DNA of 64,000 bases from contig NZ_JABUOH010000047.1 in assembly GCF_013391955.1 (NCBI RefSeq), forward strand, positions 1 to 64,000, read 5' to 3'. Below are positions 45,869 to 56,504 of this stretch, one piece after another. Position 1 is the stretch's first letter; each line of letters opens with the position of its first letter. The notes under the pieces were generated by a model. It had not been told where the DNA came from, made no database searches, and saw nothing but the letters and a program-made list of their open reading frames with translations. The stretch is from Candidatus Phytoplasma pruni. Lineage in GTDB: Bacteria; Bacillota_I; Bacilli_A; Acholeplasmatales; Acholeplasmataceae. The position numbers and the translations under genes are program-made.

Positions 45869-46401
45869 TTCGCTATTCCTTTAATTTTCGCTTCTAAAGA
45901 AACTCCTCTTGCTTTTTCAACGTCTTTAATAGTTCTTAAGTTTTTTAAACCATCCATTACAGCTCTTAAAACGTTAATGGAAGTTCTTGAACCTAAAGAC
46001 TTAGTTAAAATGTCGCTAATTCCTGCTAATTCCAAAACAGTTCTGGCAGCTTTACCACCAGCAACAATACCTGTTCCTTTGGAAGCTGGTTTTAAGAAAG
46101 CTTTTGTTGCGCCAAAATGACCAGTAATTTGGTGAGGAATAGTAGTTCCTACTAAAGCGATATCAACCATTTCTTTTTTAGCTTTTTCTAAAGCTTTTTT
46201 AATAGCATCAATGATTTCTTGCGCTTTACCAGTAGCAAAACCTACTTTTCCTTTTTTGTCACCGACAACAACTAAAGCGGAAAAACGAAAACGACGACCA
46301 CCTTTAACAACTTTGGTAATTCTGTTAATTTTAACTACTTTTTCTTCGATTGAAGAAGCTTTTTTATTAACGAATTCTTTTTTCATTCTATTTACTTTCA
46401 A
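45865..46401 (-). CDS. rpsE: 30S ribosomal protein uS5
   Basis: It is a decoding-fidelity protein of the small subunit. [34 protein letters not shown] and [19 protein letters not shown] are diagnostic. Length is 178. It overlaps both neighbours by four bases, so it is translationally coupled. Confidence 0.97.
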   Translation of the reverse strand: MKVNRMKKEFVNKKASSIEEKVVKINRITKVVKGGRRFRFSALVVVGDKKGKVGFATGKAQEIIDAIKKALEKAKKEMVDIALVGTTIPHQITGHFGATKAFLKPASKGTGIVAGGKAARTVLELAGISDILTKSLGSRTSINVLRAVMDGLKNLRTIKDVEKARGVSLEAKIKGIAK

Positions 46402-46751
46402 AATTGTAAACCTTCCTTTCGGGCAAAATCAGCTAAAGCTTTTATACGACCATGGTATAAACGTCCTCCACGATCAAAAACAACATTAGTAATGCCTTTT
46501 TCTAAAGCTTTTTTAGCAATCAGTGTGCCTATATCGGAAGCAACCTTTGTATTAACTACGTTGGCATTTATTTCTTTACTATGAGCACTGCACAAAGTAA
46601 CTTTACGTTGATCATCGATTATTTGTGCATAAAAATATTTATTAGAATAAGAAACATTTAAACGTGGTTTAGCATTAGTTCCTATCACTTTTTTTCTTAA
46701 ACGTAAATGACGTTTTTTACGTAAAACTTGTGAAGATTGTTTATTAATCAT
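46398..46751 (-). CDS. rplR: 50S ribosomal protein uL18
   Basis: It is a 5S rRNA-binding protein. [35 protein letters not shown] and [17 protein letters not shown] match the family ends. Length is 117. Confidence 0.97.
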   Translation of the reverse strand: MINKQSSQVLRKKRHLRLRKKVIGTNAKPRLNVSYSNKYFYAQIIDDQRKVTLCSAHSKEINANVVNTKVASDIGTLIAKKALEKGITNVVFDRGGRLYHGRIKALADFARKEGLQF

Positions 46752-46772
46752 AGCTTAAATAAATGTCCTTTC

Positions 46773-47315
46773 TTATTTTTTAGCACTCTTACCAGCTTTT
46801 CGATGAATATATTGACCAACATAACGTATCCCTTTGCCTTTGTAAGGTTCTGGTTTGGATAATTTGGCAATTTTAGCAGCGAATTCGCCTACAAATTGTT
46901 TATCTACGCCTTTAACGGTAATTTCTGTGCTTTTAACGATTTCTACTTCTAAACCGGCAGGAATATTCATAACGATCGGATGCGAAAAACCTAAATTAAA
47001 AGTTAAAGTTGAGTCTTTCTTTTGAACGTTATAACCTAAACCAACGATTTCCATTTTTTTAACAAAAAATTGATCTAAACCGGTAATCATATTATTTAAT
47101 AAAGCTCTTGTAGTGCCGTGAATTTTTTTCATAAAAATTTCATCATTAGGTCTTTTTACAGAAATTAAATTATCTTTATAATCGATTTTTAAAGAAGGAT
47201 TAAATTGATATTCTAATTGTCCTTTAGAAGATTTAACTGTGATAAAATTGTTATCTTGAATGTCCACTTCTACACCTTTAGGAACTGTAATAACTTTATT
47301 TCCTACTCGTGACAT
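46773..47315 (-). CDS. rplF: 50S ribosomal protein uL6
   Basis: It lies near the factor-binding site of the large subunit. [17 protein letters not shown] at the start and [20 protein letters not shown] near the end are diagnostic. I place the start at ATG 47315 because AAGGAGA lies five bases upstream and conservation begins there; the frame runs eight codons further. Length is 180. Confidence 0.97.
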   Translation of the reverse strand: MSRVGNKVITVPKGVEVDIQDNNFITVKSSKGQLEYQFNPSLKIDYKDNLISVKRPNDEIFMKKIHGTTRALLNNMITGLDQFFVKKMEIVGLGYNVQKKDSTLTFNLGFSHPIVMNIPAGLEVEIVKSTEITVKGVDKQFVGEFAAKIAKLSKPEPYKGKGIRYVGQYIHRKAGKSAKK

Positions 47316-47332
47316 GTCTTTCTCCTTAATAG

Positions 47333-47713
47333 TTACCAAATATAAGCTAAAACTTTGCCACCAATTTGAGATGATAAAGCTTCGTGATCAGTTAAAATTC
47401 CTTTTGAAGTAGATATTAAAGCTACTCCTAAGCCGCTTAAGACTCTAGGGATTTCATCAACGCCAACATATTTAGAAACTCTTTTTAAACCTTTAATAGT
47501 TCTTTCTTTTGTTTCGGAATTATATTTTAATTGGATAATAACGTTTCTTTTGGTTACATCTAAATTAAAATCTTTAATAAAACCTTCTTTTTTAATAACT
47601 TCTAACATTTTAATTTTTAACTTGGAAGCCGGAACTAAAACTTTTGCATGACGCATCGTATTAGCGTTGCGGATTCTTGTTAATAAATCAGCAATAGGGT
47701 CTGTCATAACCAT
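47333..47713 (-). CDS. rpsH: 30S ribosomal protein uS8
   Basis: It is an early-binding 16S rRNA protein. [34 protein letters not shown] and [13 protein letters not shown] are typical. Length is 126 from ATG 47713, with a second ATG two codons later. AAGGAGA lies nine bases upstream. Confidence 0.97.
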   Translation of the reverse strand: MVMTDPIADLLTRIRNANTMRHAKVLVPASKLKIKMLEVIKKEGFIKDFNLDVTKRNVIIQLKYNSETKERTIKGLKRVSKYVGVDEIPRVLSGLGVALISTSKGILTDHEALSSQIGGKVLAYIW

Positions 47714-47734
47714 ATTTGTGTTCTCCTTTTTTTA

Positions 47735-48004
47735 TTACCAACTAGCTTTTTTAATACCAGGAATTTCGCCTTTATTAGCTAATTCACGAAATTTAATTCT
47801 AGATAATCCGAATTTTCTCATATATCCTCTTGATCTACCATCGATCTGATCTATATTTTTAAGACGGACAGGGGAGGATTCCACAGGAAGACGAGATAAA
47901 CCTTTATAATCTTTTTTTTGTTTTAACTCAAAACGTAAGTCTTTATATTTTAAAAATAAAGCTTTTTGTTTTTGGTTTTTAACTATTCTTGATTTTTTAG
48001 CCAT
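47735..48004 (-). CDS. rpsN: 30S ribosomal protein uS14, zinc-free form
   Basis: It is a small-subunit head protein. [20 protein letters not shown] and [20 protein letters not shown] are diagnostic. It has 89 residues and no cysteine, so it is the long C- form that needs no zinc. Confidence 0.97.
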   Translation of the reverse strand: MAKKSRIVKNQKQKALFLKYKDLRFELKQKKDYKGLSRLPVESSPVRLKNIDQIDGRSRGYMRKFGLSRIKFRELANKGEIPGIKKASW

Positions 48005-48016
48005 AAAAACTCCATT

Positions 48017-48562
48017 TTATTTATTTTTTTGAAAAGGCATGCCGTGAAATTCTAATAATTTTCTAGCATCTTCATCATTTTTTGCCGTAGTGACAATACA
48101 AATATCCATTCCAAAAGTTTTTTTAACTTTATCAAAACTAATTTCAGGGAAAATAATTTGTTCTTTAATACCAAGTGCGTAATTCCCTCTACCGTCAAAA
48201 GACTTAGTAGGAACTCCTCTGAAATCTCTTACACGAGGTAATGCGATATGGATTAATTTGTTTAAAAAAGATTTTTGTTTGTTACCTCTTAAAGTAACTT
48301 TTAAACCGATTGGCATTCCTTCTCTTAACTTGAAGTTAGAGATAGATTTTTTAGCTTTAATAATGACAGGTCTTTGTCCGCTGATAGCAGTTAATTGTTC
48401 TGAAAATTCATCCAAAACTTTAATGTTAGTAACAGCTTCCCCTATCCCTACATTGATCACTATTTTGTCTATTTTAGGAACTTGCATTACTGATTTAAAA
48501 TTAAAAATTTCTTTTAAAGCCAAAAACGAATTATTTTCAGTATAATTATTCTCTTTTTTCAT
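48017..48562 (-). CDS. rplE: 50S ribosomal protein uL5
   Basis: It binds 5S rRNA and the P-site tRNA region. [38 protein letters not shown] and the C-terminal FHGMPFQK are diagnostic. Length is 181. Confidence 0.97.
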   Translation of the reverse strand: MKKENNYTENNSFLALKEIFNFKSVMQVPKIDKIVINVGIGEAVTNIKVLDEFSEQLTAISGQRPVIIKAKKSISNFKLREGMPIGLKVTLRGNKQKSFLNKLIHIALPRVRDFRGVPTKSFDGRGNYALGIKEQIIFPEISFDKVKKTFGMDICIVTTAKNDEDARKLLEFHGMPFQKNK

Positions 48563-48577
48563 TTATTCAAACCTTCT

Positions 48578-48925
48578 TTATTTAGAAATATCTAAAGTAG
48601 TGCCTGATTTTTTTGCATAACGTACTTTTTTACCTGACTCAAAACGGTAACCCACACGTGTAGGTACGTTTTTAACAGGATCTATTACAGCAACATTAGA
48701 AACATGAATAGGCAATTCTTCTTTAACGATATTTCCTTTATTTTCGTTGTCTGAAGGAGTTTTATGTTTAGTAGCAATATTTATTCCTTCAACTAAAACT
48801 TTTTGTTCTTTAAAAAAAACTTTTACTACTTTTCCGCTTTTAAGAGTTTTTTTACCTTTTTCATCAGTTGAAAAACGATCTTTTCCAGCAATAATAGCAA
48901 CTGTATCTCCTACTTTAATGTACAT
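48578..48925 (-). CDS. rplX: 50S ribosomal protein uL24
   Basis: It is an assembly initiator with a KOW motif near the N-terminus (VGDTVAIIAGKDR), followed by GKVVKVFFKEQKVLVEGIN and PIHVSNVAVIDP. Length is 115. Confidence 0.97.
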   Translation of the reverse strand: MYIKVGDTVAIIAGKDRFSTDEKGKKTLKSGKVVKVFFKEQKVLVEGINIATKHKTPSDNENKGNIVKEELPIHVSNVAVIDPVKNVPTRVGYRFESGKKVRYAKKSGTTLDISK

Positions 48926-48935
48926 TCGTCATACC

Positions 48936-49316
48936 TCATATTATAAATACTTCTTCAGCTAAAGACAGAAATTTAGAAAAATTATTATCTCTTAACTTTT
49001 GATTTTTAACAACAGGTCCAAATATTCTTGTTCCTTTAAGTGTCATATCATCTTTAACAATAACAACTGCGTTATCATCAAATTTAATGTAACTACCGTC
49101 TTTACCTTTTAAACCATGTTTAGTGCGTAAAATTAAAGCTTTGGTAACTGTTCCTTTTTTAACTGCGCTAGAAGCGATAGTTTTTTTGACAGTCACTACA
49201 ACTAAATCACCTATATGAGCGTAACGTTTTTTACTTCCACCAGGAATACCAATAACTAAAACTTCTTTAGCTCCGCTATTGTCTGCCACTACTAAACGAG
49301 TATTTTTTTGAATCAT
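48936..49316 (-). CDS. rplN: 50S ribosomal protein uL14
   Basis: It is an interface protein of the large subunit. [40 protein letters not shown] and [20 protein letters not shown] are diagnostic. It has 126 residues, a few more than usual at the C-terminus. It overlaps rpsQ by four bases. Confidence 0.97.
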   Translation of the reverse strand: MIQKNTRLVVADNSGAKEVLVIGIPGGSKKRYAHIGDLVVVTVKKTIASSAVKKGTVTKALILRTKHGLKGKDGSYIKFDDNAVVIVKDDMTLKGTRIFGPVVKNQKLRDNNFSKFLSLAEEVFII

Positions 49317-49579
49317 ATTTGAGACTCCTTATTTTTGGCATTGACAACTTTGAATAAACGGAATTTTTTAGTTTTAGAAAGAGGTCTTGTTTCCATAAAA
49401 TTAACTAAATCGCCTACTTTTGCAACTTCTTTTTCATCATGAACATGAAATTTGTTAGTTTTTTTCACTCTTTTTTTGTATAAAGGATCTTTTTTGTAAG
49501 TATCCACAGCAACAGTGATTGTTTTTTGCATTTTATCAGAAACTACTACGCCTGATAAAATCTTTCTAGAATTACGCAT
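49313..49579 (-). CDS. rpsQ: 30S ribosomal protein uS17
   Basis: It is a 16S rRNA-binding OB-fold protein. [17 protein letters not shown] and [20 protein letters not shown] are diagnostic. I chose ATG 49579, nine bases after AGGAGG; the frame extends three codons to a TTG. Length is 88. Confidence 0.97.
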   Translation of the reverse strand: MRNSRKILSGVVVSDKMQKTITVAVDTYKKDPLYKKRVKKTNKFHVHDEKEVAKVGDLVNFMETRPLSKTKKFRLFKVVNAKNKESQI

Positions 49580-49669
49580 TGAAATCAACCTCCTTTTCTT
49601 TTTTTTGAATTTTATTGAAATAAGGAATCTACAAAAAAATTATATATTTTATTTGCAAAAAATATATAT

Positions 49670-50122
49670 TTATTTTTGTGTATCTGATTCTTTATTTTTT
49701 TCTTCGTTTTCCACTTGTTCAGTTTCAACTTCTGTAGTTTCTGTGTTTTCCGCTTCTACTTGAACCGCTTCAGTCGCAACTTCTTGCGCTTCTGCTTCTT
49801 GAGTTTCTGCTTGTTCAGTTTCTACCTTTGGAGCTTCCACTTGATCTTTTTCTAATGGATTATTTTGAATTGATTTTTGCTCTTCAACTAATGTTTTAGA
49901 CTCTTGTGGGTTATTCTCAACAACTACATTGTGAGATAACTTTCTTTCGTTTAAAACTGTTTTCATTTGTGCAATTATGATTCTTATTTTGCGCACACGA
50001 GAAGTATTTTTTGTTTTAGATAATTCTAATTGTAATTTAGTGTCAAATAATTCTTTTTTAAAATGAAGAATTTTAGCATTTAATTCTTCGTTTGTCATTT
50101 TGCGAACGTCTTTGATTTTCAT
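49670..50122 (-). CDS. rpmC: 50S ribosomal protein uL29 with long acidic C-terminal extension
   Basis: The first ~65 residues are a normal uL29 ([17 protein letters not shown] and a lysine/arginine-rich second helix). uL29 lies at the tunnel exit, where nascent-chain factors dock. Here about 85 further residues follow, almost all E, Q, T, V, A and N, with repeated VETEQ/AETQEAEAQE elements: a low-complexity, strongly acidic and probably disordered tail. The total is 150 residues, more than double the family norm. The reading frame is intact and terminates normally. Confidence 0.92.
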   Translation of the reverse strand: MKIKDVRKMTNEELNAKILHFKKELFDTKLQLELSKTKNTSRVRKIRIIIAQMKTVLNERKLSHNVVVENNPQESKTLVEEQKSIQNNPLEKDQVEAPKVETEQAETQEAEAQEVATEAVQVEAENTETTEVETEQVENEEKNKESDTQK

Positions 50123-50541
50123 TATTCTTGACCTCTTTTAACGATTTTAGTTTTAATAGGTAATTTATGAGATGCAAGTCTTAGAGCTTCTTTTTCTGTT
50201 TTTTCTAAATTATTAAGATCACTAACTTCAAAAAGTACTTTGCCTTTTTTAACAACCGCTACCCAAAATTCAGGAGCACCTTTACCGGAACCCATTCGAA
50301 CTTCTAAAGGTTTTCTAGTTAAAGATAAATGAGGGAAGATGTTTAACCAAACTTTACCTTCTCTTTTCATATGACGAGTCATAGCGATACGAGCAGATTC
50401 TATTTGTTGGCTAGTAATCCAAGCCCCTTCTTTTGCGATAAGACCATAATTACCATTATTGATCTTATTTTTACCTTTAGATTTTCCTTCGTAACTTACA
50501 CGATGTGGGCGACGGTATTTAGTTTTTTTTGGCATTAACAT
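50122..50541 (-). CDS. rplP: 50S ribosomal protein uL16
   Basis: It is close to the peptidyl transferase centre. [40 protein letters not shown] and the C-terminal [12 protein letters not shown] are diagnostic. Length is 139, or 137 if the second ATG (50535) is used; AGAGGT is eight bases before the first. Its stop shares a base with the rpmC start. Confidence 0.97.
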   Translation of the reverse strand: MLMPKKTKYRRPHRVSYEGKSKGKNKINNGNYGLIAKEGAWITSQQIESARIAMTRHMKREGKVWLNIFPHLSLTRKPLEVRMGSGKGAPEFWVAVVKKGKVLFEVSDLNNLEKTEKEALRLASHKLPIKTKIVKRGQE

Positions 50542-50563
50542 AATTATTTACCTCTTTCCCCAT

Positions 50564-51400
50564 CTAGGACGTTATTTTTGTTTTAACATTTTTAGTATTG
50601 TTAACTTTTTTTGAAAATGGTTTTTTATTTTCAAATTTTGATTTTCTATCAGAAAATTTAGCTCTTCTGTCGTCAAATTTTGGTTTTCTGTCTTGAGGAT
50701 TAACTCTTTTTTCATCATGTTGAGAAACTAATAATTTTCTAGTATCTTCGATAGTTTGTTTAGGTAAAACTTCACCATGATAAATCCATACTTTAACGCC
50801 TAAAACGCCATAAGTAGTGTGAGCTTCTTCAAAAGCATAATCAATATCCGCTCTTAGAGTGTGAAGAGGAACAAGTCCTTTAGAAAGGGTTTCTTGTCTA
50901 GCTATTTCAGCGCCGCCTAAACGACCGGAAATAATAATTTTAACACCTTTAACGCCTGTTTTTAAAACTTTTTGCACTGTCATTTTTTGAGCAGCGCGGA
51001 AAAAAGCTCTTTGTTCTAATTGGATAGCTAAATTTTGTGCTACCAATATAGCTACTTTATCAGGGTTTTTAATTTCTAAGACGTTTAAAATGATATCTTT
51101 TTTAATTAATTTTTTGATTTTTTCAACTAATTTATTTTTTTCTTTGTTTTCAGGTCCAACAACTATACCTAATTTTGAAGTGTATAAAAAAATTTGGATT
51201 TGTTCTTTGTTGGATTTTTTAAAACGTTGAATTTCGATGCGGGAAATAGTTGCTTTAGGATAATGGTTATTAATTAAATTTCTGATTTGATAATCTTCAA
51301 GAATTAAATTAGGAACTTGTTTATCTTCGGCGTACCATTTGGAATCCCAATTTCTAATGATTCCTAATCTTAAACCGGTTGGACTACTCTTTTGACCCAT
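50564..51400 (-). CDS. rpsC: 30S ribosomal protein uS3 with basic C-terminal extension
   Basis: This mRNA-entry protein has a KH domain. [37 protein letters not shown] and [20 protein letters not shown] are diagnostic. After the usual end at about residue 215, some 60 residues follow with repeated basic-acidic units of the type (D)RKxKF-D/E. The total is 278. I chose ATG 51400, nine bases after AAGGAGA, which overlaps the end of rplV by 17 bases. Confidence 0.95.
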   Translation of the reverse strand: MGQKSSPTGLRLGIIRNWDSKWYAEDKQVPNLILEDYQIRNLINNHYPKATISRIEIQRFKKSNKEQIQIFLYTSKLGIVVGPENKEKNKLVEKIKKLIKKDIILNVLEIKNPDKVAILVAQNLAIQLEQRAFFRAAQKMTVQKVLKTGVKGVKIIISGRLGGAEIARQETLSKGLVPLHTLRADIDYAFEEAHTTYGVLGVKVWIYHGEVLPKQTIEDTRKLLVSQHDEKRVNPQDRKPKFDDRRAKFSDRKSKFENKKPFSKKVNNTKNVKTKITS

Positions 51401-51803
51401 TTTCAACTATCTCCTTTTCTTCTATTTGTTGGATGACTGATTGCTTTTTAACTGTTTTCTTTTCTTCTACCGTTTTGGAAGAAACAACTATTGTAATATG
51501 AGAAGTTCTTTTCTTAATTTTATCAGTTTTTCCTTTAGCTCTTGGCAATAAACGAGTTAAACGAAGACCTTCATTAACAAAAATTTCTTTCACGTATAAT
51601 TCTTCTTCTTTAAGGCTAAAATTATGAACAGCGTTGGCAACAGCACTTTTTAAAAGCTTTGAAACGATTGGAGATGCTGCTTTTGGAGTAAACATCAAAA
51701 TTGCTTGCGCTTCTCTAACATGTTTGCCACGGATTAAATCCGCTACTAAACGTGTTTTTCTAGGAGCAACAGACATCTGATTTGCAATAGCTTTTACATT
51801 CAT
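51384..51803 (-). CDS. rplV: 50S ribosomal protein uL22
   Basis: It lines the exit tunnel. [33 protein letters not shown] and [20 protein letters not shown] are typical. The 139-residue protein ends in a short charged tail beyond the conserved hairpin. It is the second gene of the rplV-rpsC pair used for phytoplasma typing. Confidence 0.97.
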   Translation of the reverse strand: MNVKAIANQMSVAPRKTRLVADLIRGKHVREAQAILMFTPKAASPIVSKLLKSAVANAVHNFSLKEEELYVKEIFVNEGLRLTRLLPRAKGKTDKIKKRTSHITIVVSSKTVEEKKTVKKQSVIQQIEEKEIVENGSKE

Positions 51804-51823
51804 ATGTTTAATGCCTTTCTAAA

Positions 51824-52105
51824 TTATTTTTTTTGAATTTTTTTATCTTTTTTAGCATGTCCACGAAAAGTACGAGTTGGAGAAAATTCACCTAATTTGT
51901 GACCCACCATATCTTCTGTAATGGAAGAAATAATGTATTCTCTTCCGTTATAAACAGCGATTTTGTGACCGATAAATTCTGGTAAAATAGTGGATCTACG
52001 TGAACGCGTTTGAATAACTTTTTTATTTTTTGTTGCGTTCTGTTTTAGTACTTTTGCTAATAAATGTTCATCATAAAAAGGACCTTTTTTAATCGAACGA
52101 GCCAT
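51824..52105 (-). CDS. rpsS: 30S ribosomal protein uS19
   Basis: It is a small-subunit head protein. [34 protein letters not shown] and [20 protein letters not shown] are diagnostic. Length is 93. Confidence 0.98.
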   Translation of the reverse strand: MARSIKKGPFYDEHLLAKVLKQNATKNKKVIQTRSRRSTILPEFIGHKIAVYNGREYIISSITEDMVGHKLGEFSPTRTFRGHAKKDKKIQKK

Positions 52106-52122
52106 AAATTTACCTCTTTATT

Positions 52123-52953
52123 TTATTTCTTACGACGTTTTAAAATTAAACTATTAGAAAATTTATTTTTTTTACGTGTTTTAACTCCACGAGCTTTTTT
52201 ACCCCAAGGAGTCATAGGTGACTTACGTCCAATAGGAGCACGACCTTCACCACCACCATGAGGGTGATCGTTAGGATTCATCGCAGAACCTCTAACAGTC
52301 GGTCTGATAGATAAGTAACGCGTTCTTCCTGCTTTACCGTTTCTAATTAACTTATAAGTTTCATTCCCTATAACGCCGATAGTGGCTCTACAAGTGGATA
52401 AAACTTGTCTAATTTCTCCGGAAGGCAAACTAAGAACAACATATTTTTCTTCTTTTTTAACGATTTGAACAGAAGTTCCTGCACCACGTGCTAATTGTCC
52501 ACCTTTACCAGGTTTTAACTCAATATTATGTACGAAAGAACCAGCAGGAATATTTTTTAATGGTAAAGTATTACCTACTTTAATTTCAGCATTAGAACCG
52601 GCAGAAATCTCAGTTCCTACAGTTAAACCTTTAGGAGCTAAAATATATCTTTTTTCTCCGTCTTTATAATGGATTAAAGAAATATTAGCGTTACGATTTG
52701 GATCATATTCAACAGTAGCAACTTTACCAACTATATCGTCTTTATTACGTTTAAAATCGATAATACGATATTTTTGTTTTACTCCGCCACCATGATGCCT
52801 TACAGTAATTTTTCCTTGATTATTTCTTCCGCCTGTACTTTTTTTAGGACGTAATAAACTTTTTTCAGGTTGGGAAGTAGCGATCTCGTCAAAACTTTGC
52901 AGTCTCATATTACGACTACCATTAGATATAGGTTTATATTTTTTAATAGACAT
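52123..52953 (-). CDS. rplB: 50S ribosomal protein uL2
   Basis: It is a core 23S rRNA protein near the peptidyl transferase centre. [40 protein letters not shown] and the catalytic-site histidine region are present. Length (276) is full. Confidence 0.98.
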   Translation of the reverse strand: MSIKKYKPISNGSRNMRLQSFDEIATSQPEKSLLRPKKSTGGRNNQGKITVRHHGGGVKQKYRIIDFKRNKDDIVGKVATVEYDPNRNANISLIHYKDGEKRYILAPKGLTVGTEISAGSNAEIKVGNTLPLKNIPAGSFVHNIELKPGKGGQLARGAGTSVQIVKKEEKYVVLSLPSGEIRQVLSTCRATIGVIGNETYKLIRNGKAGRTRYLSIRPTVRGSAMNPNDHPHGGGEGRAPIGRKSPMTPWGKKARGVKTRKKNKFSNSLILKRRKK

Positions 52954-53006
52954 ACAATGGATAACCTTTCTTTAATTTTTAAAAAAAAATTAATCTTTTA
53001 TTTTTT

Positions 53007-53306
53007 TTATTTTGAATCAGAATCGCTAAAAATGTCTATTCTTTGACCAGGAACTAATTTAATGATAGCTTTTTTATAAGATGCCGTATAACCTTCGTAT
53101 TTACCCTTTTTTTTGTATTTAGGTAAAACGTTGCTAGTACGTACAGCTAAAACTTTAACATTAAAAATGTGTTCAACAGCTTTTTTAATTTCTATTTTAT
53201 TAGCTCTTTTATCCACTTTAAAAGTGTATTCGTTTTGTAATTCTAATTTTTTATTAGTAGCTTCAGTGATAACAGGAGTTTTAAGCCATTCATAATATTT
53301 AATCAT
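53007..53306 (-). CDS. rplW: 50S ribosomal protein uL23
   Basis: It lies at the tunnel exit next to uL29 and docks SRP and trigger factor. TPVITEATNKKLELQNEYTF and KKAVEHIFNVKVLAVRTSNV are diagnostic. Length is 99. It overlaps rplD by eight bases. Confidence 0.97.
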   Translation of the reverse strand: MIKYYEWLKTPVITEATNKKLELQNEYTFKVDKRANKIEIKKAVEHIFNVKVLAVRTSNVLPKYKKKGKYEGYTASYKKAIIKLVPGQRIDIFSDSDSK

Positions 53307-53928
53307 TGTTTAAAACCTCCTCAAAATGAGCAATAGCGCCTTTAGTTACGAATAAACGTTTAGCGTTCAAGATTTGATAAACACTTACATGAGAAGCGCT
53401 TTCTAAAGTTACTTGAGGTAAATTATTAGTAGAACGCATTAAATTTTCAGTTATTTCTGTAACTATTACTAAAACTTTTTCTGTAATTTGTAAATTTTTT
53501 AAAATTTGTTGAAATTCTTTAGTTTTTGGTGTTTCTAATTTTAAAGATTCAACTACGGTTAAGTTATTGTTTTGAGTTTGCAATGACAAAGCGGAATTTA
53601 AAGCTAATCTTCTAACTTTCCAATTCATTTTAAAATCATAATCTCTTGGTTTCGGACCAAAAGCAACTCCACCGCCTCTCCATAAAGGAGAACGAATCGT
53701 ACCGTGACGAGCATTACCTGTGCCTTTTTGAGCCCAAGGTTTTCTTCCTCCACCGGAAACTGCAGATCTATTTTTAGTTGAATGAGTTCCTTGACGCATT
53801 GCTGCTCTTTGTTTGTTAACCACATCATATAAAACTTGTTGATTAGGTTTTATACCGAAAACTTGGTCTAACAAAACAATTTCTGAACTCATTTTACCAT
53901 TTTGATCAAAAACATTACATTTAGGCAT
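53299..53928 (-). CDS. rplD: 50S ribosomal protein uL4
   Basis: It is a tunnel protein and in many bacteria the autogenous regulator of the S10 operon. [20 protein letters not shown] and [20 protein letters not shown] are diagnostic. Length is 209. It overlaps rplC by eight bases. Confidence 0.98.
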   Translation of the reverse strand: MPKCNVFDQNGKMSSEIVLLDQVFGIKPNQQVLYDVVNKQRAAMRQGTHSTKNRSAVSGGGRKPWAQKGTGNARHGTIRSPLWRGGGVAFGPKPRDYDFKMNWKVRRLALNSALSLQTQNNNLTVVESLKLETPKTKEFQQILKNLQITEKVLVIVTEITENLMRSTNNLPQVTLESASHVSVYQILNAKRLFVTKGAIAHFEEVLNND

Positions 53929-54580
53929 TTGGATTCTCCCTTGTCATTTTTTTCACAGCAGTTTTAATTATTAAATAACCTTTTTTAGGTCCTGGTACAT
54001 TACCTTTAATTAAAAATAATTTTTTATCAGAAACAACAGAAACTATTTTTAAATTTTGAACAGTAACTGTGTCACAACCCATGTGTCCAGGTAATTTTTT
54101 ACCTGTAATATTACCTTTAATAGGTCCCATTGAACCAGGTCTTCTGTGATAACGAGAACCGTGACTCTCAGGTCCTCTACTTTGGTTGTGTCTTTTAATT
54201 GAACCAGCAAAACCTTTACCTTTGCTAACTCCTACAACATCAACGATTTCTCCTGTTTGGAAAATATCTTGCGTTAATGTTTCTCCTACTTCTAAAGAAG
54301 CTAATTCGTTTTTAAAGTCAGGTAAAAAAGATAACTCTCTAACAAAATACTTAGGAGCAGTTCTGGCTTTACCAAAATGACCGATAAGTGGTTTTGTGGA
54401 CGATTTTTCTTTTTTAGAAGCGAATCCTAATTGAGTAGCTTGATAGCCATCTTTTTCTATAGTTTTTTGTTGTAAAACAACATTATCAGAAACATCCACA
54501 ACAGTAACAGGGATTGCAAATCCTTGTTCATCAAAAATTTGAGTCATTCCTAATTTTCTTCCCAAAATTCCTTTAGCCAT
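53921..54580 (-). CDS. rplC: 50S ribosomal protein uL3
   Basis: It is a core large-subunit protein. [40 protein letters not shown] and [19 protein letters not shown] are diagnostic. I place the start at ATG 54580 with AAGGGGA upstream; the frame continues nine codons further without support. Length is 219. Confidence 0.97.
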   Translation of the reverse strand: MAKGILGRKLGMTQIFDEQGFAIPVTVVDVSDNVVLQQKTIEKDGYQATQLGFASKKEKSSTKPLIGHFGKARTAPKYFVRELSFLPDFKNELASLEVGETLTQDIFQTGEIVDVVGVSKGKGFAGSIKRHNQSRGPESHGSRYHRRPGSMGPIKGNITGKKLPGHMGCDTVTVQNLKIVSVVSDKKLFLIKGNVPGPKKGYLIIKTAVKKMTRENPNA

Positions 54581-54638
54581 TTTGTTCCCCTTTCTTAAAA
54601 TTATCAAAATAATTTTTTTCTTTTTTTTAATTATTTAT

Positions 54639-54953
54639 TTATTTTTTTAAATAAATATTTACTGAATATGGTAAATTAATGTGCATTAAAGCATCGATCG
54701 TTTTAGCATTCGGATTAATAATTTGAATTAAACGTTTGTGAGTAGAACGACCAAATTGTTCTCTACTATCTTTATTTACAAAAGGCGAACGTAAAACAGT
54801 AAAAACCTCGTTTTTAGTTGGAAGAGGTATTGGACCTTTTATCTGAGCTCCTGTTTTGGAAATACTAGTGATAATTTTTTTTGCTGCTTGATCTATCAAA
54901 TGATGATCGTAAGTTTTTAAAAGAATTTTAACAACTTCTTGTTCTTGAGCCAC
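54639..54953 (-). CDS. rpsJ: 30S ribosomal protein uS10
   Basis: It is a small-subunit head protein and NusE antitermination factor. [20 protein letters not shown] and [20 protein letters not shown] are diagnostic. I place the start at the GTG 54953, eight bases after AAGGAGAA, giving 104 residues, the family norm; the open frame extends 23 codons further with no support. It is the first gene of the ribosomal operon. Confidence 0.95.
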   Translation of the reverse strand: MAQEQEVVKILLKTYDHHLIDQAAKKIITSISKTGAQIKGPIPLPTKNEVFTVLRSPFVNKDSREQFGRSTHKRLIQIINPNAKTIDALMHINLPYSVNIYLKK

Positions 54954-55022
54954 TGTTCTTATTCTCCTTTCTTGATTTTGATAATGACAATAACTTCCCA
55001 AATATATTTTTTTATAAAACAA

Positions 55023-55301
55023 ATATTTTTTTAATGTGATAAATAGTTAGTTTTTATAAAAAATAAAATATTTTATATTATTTTAAAAAAAGACACGTTT
55101 TGAAATAATATAAAATGTTATAAAATTTAAATAATTTTTATTATATCATAACTAAAAAAAACAAGCATTTTTATTATATATTAAATTTAAATTTATTGCA
55201 AATAAAAAGATGTTTTTATTACAAAAATAATGTTTTTTTTAAAAAACAAATACTTTACCTTCTTAAAGGCGTTCTAAATATTTTGTTTTTTAAAAAAATT
55301 T
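55023..55301 (-). promoter_or_regulatory. Promoter region of the S10 ribosomal operon
   Basis: This nearly pure A/T region holds an extended -10 on the minus strand, TGATATAAT (TATAAT at 55140-55145), preceded by an 8-T tract and CTTG, but with no well-spaced -35. The leader would be about 180 bases. I see no clear uL4-binding hairpin or riboswitch. The rsmH gene cluster also ends into this region. Confidence 0.5.
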
Positions 55302-56270
55302 TTAAATATTTTTAACAGCTGCTCTTAATTTTGCCGAACGACTGCGAAGATTTAATTTTAATTCTTCCTCACTAGGACAAATAATTTTTTTAGTTAGAAT
55401 TTTCAAAGGAGAAGGAGGAATGTCTTTTTCTTTAATAGGCAAGTTAGGAAGAACATGAGTATGACTGTTTTTTTTAAAAAAGTTTTTAACCAAACGATCT
55501 TCTAAAGAATTAAAACTAATCACTACCATTTTACCATTTTTTTTCAATAATTGAAGACCTTGTTGCAAAGCTTTTGTTAAAACTTGCAATTCTTGATTGA
55601 CCTCTATCCTTAAAGCTTGGAAAACTCTTTTAGCGCTGTGACCTCTTTTGTCCTTTTTACCGTAAGAAAAATAAAATTTATCAGTAATTTCTACCAATTC
55701 TAAAGTATTTTTTAAAGGGCGTCTTTTAATAATTTCTTTTGCTATTAAAGTTGATTTAGGTTCCTCGCCATAAATGAAAAAGATATCTCTCAACTGTTCG
55801 TAACTGTAAGTATTAATAATAGTTTGAGCCGATTGGCTTTGGTTACGATTCATTCTCATATCTAAAGAAGAATCTTTTAAATAACTAAAGCCTCTTTGAG
55901 GGTCATCAATTTGAAATGAAGACAAACCTAAATCAAAAATAATACCATCAATAGCATCGATATTTCTTTTCGCCAATTCTTCTTTTAAAAAAGAAAAATT
56001 ATTATGAATTAAAGTAATTCTTTTTTCTTCTTTAAAAATGTCTTGACATTTGGAAATAGCGAATAAATCTTGATCAAAAGAATACAAAGAACCTTCGGAA
56101 GAGAGTTTTTGCAAAATCGCTGAACTATGCCCTCCTCCGCCTAAAGTGGCATCAACATAAATGCCTTGAGGATTAATATCTAAATATTGGATGACTTCCT
56201 TGGTGAGAACGGGAATGTGAATATCTGGTACCACTGGTTTAGTTCCTTTTTCGTCTTTAGCGATAACCAT
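55302..56270 (-). CDS. rsmH: 16S rRNA m4C1402 methyltransferase RsmH (MraW)
   Basis: It methylates N4 of C1402, the same nucleotide whose ribose is methylated by RsmI at 34-35 kb. [15 protein letters not shown], the SAM motif [15 protein letters not shown] (about 39) and [20 protein letters not shown] are diagnostic. Length is 322. It is kept although the cell-division/wall (dcw) genes that normally accompany it are absent here. Confidence 0.97.
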   Translation of the reverse strand: MVIAKDEKGTKPVVPDIHIPVLTKEVIQYLDINPQGIYVDATLGGGGHSSAILQKLSSEGSLYSFDQDLFAISKCQDIFKEEKRITLIHNNFSFLKEELAKRNIDAIDGIIFDLGLSSFQIDDPQRGFSYLKDSSLDMRMNRNQSQSAQTIINTYSYEQLRDIFFIYGEEPKSTLIAKEIIKRRPLKNTLELVEITDKFYFSYGKKDKRGHSAKRVFQALRIEVNQELQVLTKALQQGLQLLKKNGKMVVISFNSLEDRLVKNFFKKNSHTHVLPNLPIKEKDIPPSPLKILTKKIICPSEEELKLNLRSRSAKLRAAVKNI

Positions 56271-56273
56271 TTT

Positions 56274-56504
56274 TTATTTAAAAACTATTTTAAAATTATC
56301 GTTAATAATTTCTGATAAAGCTTTACTGACGATTTTTTTACTAGGAAGTTTGACAGAAGATAAACTATTGTTTTTCTCTATCACGTGAGCTATTTTACCA
56401 GATAAAAAAGCTAATTTATATTTAGAATCAATTCTTTTTAATAATTCATCAATAGAAGGACGGTTAATGCCTTCGTTTTTATCTTTTAACATATTCTTTT
56501 TCAA
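56274..56504 (-). CDS. rpoZ: RNA polymerase omega subunit
   Basis: This is a small RNA polymerase assembly subunit. RPSIDELLKRIDSKYKLAFL and SKALSEIINDNFKI match the omega family; the length is 76. It lies between gmk and rsmH, and gmk-rpoZ is a widely conserved pair. It overlaps gmk by four bases. Omega is short and diverged, so this is a context-supported call. Confidence 0.85.
   Translation of the reverse strand: MKKNMLKDKNEGINRPSIDELLKRIDSKYKLAFLSGKIAHVIEKNNSLSSVKLPSKKIVSKALSEIINDNFKIVFK

Noticed and set aside
54954-55022. N-terminal extension of uS10
   Set aside because: The open frame extends 23 codons upstream of the GTG, but the Shine-Dalgarno AAGGAGAA lies inside this extension, placed for the GTG start, and the family length fits the shorter form.
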